NCBI GenBank assembly: GCA_964555825.1
Contig: CAZKTY010000039.1
Location: forward strand, 1-7,401
DNA: 7,401 nucleotides
DNA from: CAIRYW01 sp964555825
GTDB lineage: Bacteria > Patescibacteriota > Minisyncoccia > Phycocordibacterales > CAIRYW01
Direction: 5' to 3'
Made by a program: the position numbers and the translations under genes
The notes under the pieces: model-generated
Database searches by the model: none
Seen by the model: the letters and a program-made list of their open reading frames with translations, nothing else
Told to the model about the DNA's origin: nothing
In this document: piece by piece, positions 4,562 through 7,401 of the stretch
How positions within the stretch are numbered: the first letter of the stretch is position 1
Layout of the letters: every line of letters begins with the position of its first letter

Positions 4562-7255
4562 ATGCCACCATTTGGAAATTTCACAACAAAAGCAAAGGAA
4601 ACCATAAAAAAGGCACATGAGCTGGCTATTGAGCGTGCTCAAAATCATGTTGGACCTCTTCATCTTCTTGCAGCTCTTCTTTTGCAGGATGATAATTCTG
4701 TTTCTTTGATCTTAGAAAAGCTTGAGGTTGATGTAGCTCTTTTGACTGATTCACTTTTGGATTCAATTGAGAGTCCTGAAAATTCACAGGTACTTTCTTC
4801 CTCATATCAGATCTATTTGACCCCCGAACTTGCACAGATAATTGAAAACGCCGCAAAGGTTGCAGCTTCTCTCAAAGATGAATTTATTTCAACTGAACAT
4901 CTTTTTCTTTCAATGTGTGAAGGAAATAATGCAGCAAAAGACATGCTTTCTAAATTTAGGATAACAAAAGATGCAGTTCTAAAAATAGTTGAAGAGATCA
5001 GACAAGGTAAAGGAATAGAAGGACATAATCCTAAAAAATTAAAAGCGATCTCAAAATATACAAGAAATCTTACAAAATTAGCTTTGGAAAATAAACTTGA
5101 TCCTGTGATCGGAAGAGACAGTGAAATAGCAAGAGTTATCCAAATTCTTTCAAGAAGAACAAAGAATAATCCAATTCTTATCGGAGAAGCTGGTGTTGGA
5201 AAGACTGCGATCATTGAAGGATTGGCAGGAAGGATCGCTAATGGCGATGTTCCAGAATCTTTGAAAGATAAGGAATTAGTTTCGCTCGATCTAGGTTCTC
5301 TTGTTGCAGGTACAAAATACAGAGGAGAATTCGAAGAAAGACTTAAGAATATCATCAAAGATATTGAGAGATCAGAAGGAAGAATAATTCTTTTTATTGA
5401 TGAGATTCATACAATTGTTGGAGCGGGTGCTGCAGAAGGATCTCTTGATGCTTCAAACATGCTTAAACCAGCCCTTTCAAGAGGAGAACTTAAGGCTATT
5501 GGAGCAACTACTTTACGTGAATATCAGAAACATATCGAAAAAGATCCTGCTTTGACTAGACGTTTTCAGCCTGTCTATGTTTCTGAACCTTCAGTGGATG
5601 ACGCAGTAACGATCCTTCGCGGTCTTAAGGATAAATACGAGCTTTATCATGGAGTTCGCATCACAGATGAGGCAATTGTGGCTGCTGTAAATCTTTCTTC
5701 AAGATACATAACTGAGAGATTTTTGCCTGATAAAGCAGTTGATCTTATTGATGAAGCTGCTTCAGAATTGAAGATCTCACTGGAAAATAAACCCCAAGTA
5801 TTAGATGAGGCTCACAGGAAGATAATGCGTCTCGAGATAGAAAGAGAAGCTTTGAAGAGTGAGAAAGAAACAAAACAGAATAAAAATAGGATAAAGGAGA
5901 TCGAAAAAGAAGTGGCTGATCTGAAAGAACAGACACATGAAGTAGAACTTCGTTGGAAAAATGAAAAGGAGATCCTAACAGAAATAAAAACTCTTAAAAA
6001 GAATCTAGAAGAATTCAAGATCGAAGCTGATCAAGCTGTTTCTCGTGCGGATCTTTCCAAGGCTGCTGAAATTAGATATGGAAAGATACCTGCTGCCAAT
6101 AAAGAACTTGAGATAAAAATGAAGAAACTAAAAAAACTTCAATCTTCAAGAAGGATCCTTAAAGAAGAAGTTGGTGAGAACGAGGTTGCGGGAGTTGTTT
6201 CAAGATGGACTGGTGTTCCGACAATGAGAATGCTTGAAGGTGAGGCAACAAAGCTTGTAAGAATGGAAGAAGAATTAACTAAAAGAGTAGTTGGTCAAGA
6301 TGAAGCTGTTCAAAAGATATCAGATACGATCAAGAGAAGTCGTGCTGGAGTAGCCGACCCAAATCGTCCTATTGGCTCATTTTTGCTATTAGGTCCAACA
6401 GGAGTAGGAAAAACAGAACTAACTAAGGCTCTAGCGGAATTCCTTTTTGATGATGAAAAAGCTTTGATAAGAGTTGATATGTCTGAATACATGGAAAAGC
6501 ACTCTGTTTCAAAGATAATTGGAGCTCCTGCGGGATATGTTGGCTACGAAGAAGGAGGACAACTTACTGAACAGGTTCGTCATAGACCTTATTCAGTTGT
6601 ACTCTTCGACGAAATAGAAAAAGCACACCCAGAAGTATTTAATATTTTGCTTCAGGTCCTTGATAACGGAAGATTAACTGATGCAAAAGGAAGATTAGTG
6701 AACTTTAAGAATACTGTCATCATTCTTACTTCGAATATCGGGGCTCAGTATATTGATAAGATGCAAAAGATGGGATTTCAAGCAGACACTGAGGAAAAAG
6801 AAAATTACAAAGATGCAAAATCTAAGATCACTGAATCTTTGCGTGAATATTTTAGACCAGAATTCCTTAACCGATTGGATGACATAATTATTTTTGATAT
6901 TTTGTCTAAGGAAAATATCAGAAAGATAGTTGATATACAGATGAATCTTGTAAAAGAAAGATTGGAGCAGAAAGATATTGAATTATCTATTTCATCTGAT
7001 ACTTACGATTACTTGGCAAAGGAAGGATATAATCCTCAATATGGTGCTAGACCTCTTAAGAGACTTATCCAAAATAAGATCCTCAATCCAGTTGCAAATC
7101 TGATCATTAGCAAAGGAGTGTTGAAAGGAGGTGAGATATTTGTTGGAATAAAGGATGGAGAACTTACCTTTGAGGTTAAAAAGGGGAAAAGAGGAGCAAT
7201 AATCGGACAGGATATTATTTCTGGAGCATCTAATTCTGAGTTGTCAAAAAAATAA
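4562..7255 (+). CDS. clpB: ATP-dependent disaggregase ClpB (Hsp104/Clp class I AAA+)
   Basis: Hexameric AAA+ chaperone that threads aggregated proteins through its pore, normally with DnaK. The 897 residues hold two Clp_N repeats (about 1-150), D1 with Walker A GEAGVGKT (208-215), pore-loop Tyr253 in KYRGEFEER and Walker B IILFIDE (275-281), a long ClpB-type coiled-coil middle domain (about 405-530, including EIERE and AAEIRYGKIP), then VVSRWTGVPT, D2 with Walker A GPTGVGKT (611-618), pore-loop Tyr659 in GYVGYEEGG, Walker B VVLFDE (679-684) and FRPEFLNR. The long middle domain and D2 sequence make it ClpB. Unusually, between NIGAQ and FRPEF it has a ClpC-style insertion with M-G-F (737-739) where ClpP-binding unfoldases carry (I/L/V)-G-(F/L). 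The C-terminus has a basic tail of about 25 residues past the usual end. No clpP, dnaK or grpE is in the window. Confidence 0.93.
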   Translation: MPPFGNFTTKAKETIKKAHELAIERAQNHVGPLHLLAALLLQDDNSVSLILEKLEVDVALLTDSLLDSIESPENSQVLSSSYQIYLTPELAQIIENAAKVAASLKDEFISTEHLFLSMCEGNNAAKDMLSKFRITKDAVLKIVEEIRQGKGIEGHNPKKLKAISKYTRNLTKLALENKLDPVIGRDSEIARVIQILSRRTKNNPILIGEAGVGKTAIIEGLAGRIANGDVPESLKDKELVSLDLGSLVAGTKYRGEFEERLKNIIKDIERSEGRIILFIDEIHTIVGAGAAEGSLDASNMLKPALSRGELKAIGATTLREYQKHIEKDPALTRRFQPVYVSEPSVDDAVTILRGLKDKYELYHGVRITDEAIVAAVNLSSRYITERFLPDKAVDLIDEAASELKISLENKPQVLDEAHRKIMRLEIEREALKSEKETKQNKNRIKEIEKEVADLKEQTHEVELRWKNEKEILTEIKTLKKNLEEFKIEADQAVSRADLSKAAEIRYGKIPAANKELEIKMKKLKKLQSSRRILKEEVGENEVAGVVSRWTGVPTMRMLEGEATKLVRMEEELTKRVVGQDEAVQKISDTIKRSRAGVADPNRPIGSFLLLGPTGVGKTELTKALAEFLFDDEKALIRVDMSEYMEKHSVSKIIGAPAGYVGYEEGGQLTEQVRHRPYSVVLFDEIEKAHPEVFNILLQVLDNGRLTDAKGRLVNFKNTVIILTSNIGAQYIDKMQKMGFQADTEEKENYKDAKSKITESLREYFRPEFLNRLDDIIIFDILSKENIRKIVDIQMNLVKERLEQKDIELSISSDTYDYLAKEGYNPQYGARPLKRLIQNKILNPVANLIISKGVLKGGEIFVGIKDGELTFEVKKGKRGAIIGQDIISGASNSELSKK

Positions 7256-7286
7256 AGATCTTACGATTAAAAGTTGTTATATAACT

Positions 7287-7319
7287 AAAAAAACAGTGGA
7301 AAATTTCCACTGTTTTTTT
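7287..7319. terminator. Palindromic bidirectional terminator between clpB and tRNA-Tyr
   Basis: The GC-containing arms CAGTGGAAA (7294-7302) and TTTCCACTG (7304-7312) are perfect complements, flanked by a 7-base A run (7287-7293) and a 7-base T run (7313-7319). It reads as stem plus U-tract on both strands, ending clpB from the left and tRNA-Tyr from the right. The tRNA CCA starts only two bases beyond. Confidence 0.9.
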
Positions 7320-7321
7320 AT

Positions 7322-7401
7322 TGGTGCGTAGAGCAGGATTCGAACCTGCGTAGGCCATAGGCCGACAGATTTACAGTCTGTTGTAATTGACCGCTCTACC
7401 A
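7322..7401 (-). tRNA. tRNA-Tyr (anticodon GUA), 5' end cut by window edge
   Basis: On the minus strand the anticodon stem ACAGA/TCTGT encloses CTGTAAA, giving anticodon GUA. A class II variable arm (GGCC-TAT-GGCC), T-arm GCAGG-TTCGAAT-CCTGC, 3' acceptor TCTACGC, discriminator A and encoded CCA follow. A long variable arm is normal for bacterial tRNA-Tyr. The sequence starts at position 8 of the tRNA; only the 7-base 5' acceptor strand, expected to be about GCGTAGA, is missing beyond the edge. It is convergent with clpB. Confidence 0.95.

Noticed and set aside
4813..5358. 181-codon minus-strand open frame inside clpB
   Set aside because: It lies wholly antisense to the conserved D1 region of clpB and is low-complexity (Ser/Phe/Leu-rich), as expected of a mirror of coding DNA.
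1..7401. UGA recoded as glycine (as in some CPR groups)
   Set aside because: All complete genes are full length without any in-frame TGA, so nothing supports recoding. The lack of TGA stops among five genes is too small a sample.
1..7401. CRISPR array, insertion sequence or prophage remnant
   Set aside because: No regularly spaced repeats, no transposase-like frame and no terminal inverted repeats with target duplications were seen.

Overview
The window looks like a piece of chromosome from a small-genome, AT-rich bacterium. Several features point to the Patescibacteria/CPR radiation, possibly a Parcubacteria-like lineage. IF2 is shortened to its GTPase core, none of the five complete genes has a visible Shine-Dalgarno sequence, intergenic gaps are short, and ClpB is present. 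The taxonomic call is inference; the gene families are read directly. All complete reading frames are intact under the standard code. Stops are TAA or TAG, with no TGA stop and no in-frame TGA.

Left part (1-490): the last ~19 codons of a rightward gene are followed by a GC-rich stretch with inverted repeats (about 69-149) that is not explained by any gene. A long palindromic, two-way terminator (154-192) comes next. Then two leftward tRNA genes follow, tRNA-Leu(UAA) and tRNA-Cys(GCA). A candidate promoter for them lies just beyond the end of rbfA.

Middle left (488-2348, leftward): infB and rbfA form a compact translation/ribosome-maturation pair whose transcript may run on into the two tRNAs. 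A 92-bp divergent region (2349-2440) separates infB from the rightward genes. It holds a perfect TATAAT placed so that infB mRNA would be leaderless, an extended -10 placed so that the next mRNA would be nearly leaderless, and a 20-bp dyad between the two.

Middle right (2441-4442, rightward): a cysteine desulfurase gene overlaps by 17 bp a gene for a membrane-anchored protein with a degenerate HtrA/trypsin fold. Its His and Asp catalytic positions appear lost, so it is probably a pseudoprotease.

Right part (4443-7401): a short regulatory region has a UUCG-loop dyad and an extended -10 promoter. It precedes a full-length ClpB-type disaggregase that also carries a ClpC/ClpA-like loop with an M-G-F tripeptide where ClpP-binding unfoldases have (I/L/V)-G-(F/L). 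A second palindromic terminator lies between clpB and a convergent tRNA-Tyr(GUA) cut by the window edge.

There is no CRISPR array, insertion sequence or obvious transfer. Most of the content is housekeeping. The most unusual items are the hybrid ClpB/ClpC character, the triad-less HtrA-like protein coupled to a desulfurase, the leaderless/no-SD gene starts, the GC-rich structured island at 69-149, and roughly three-fold excess of GATC.
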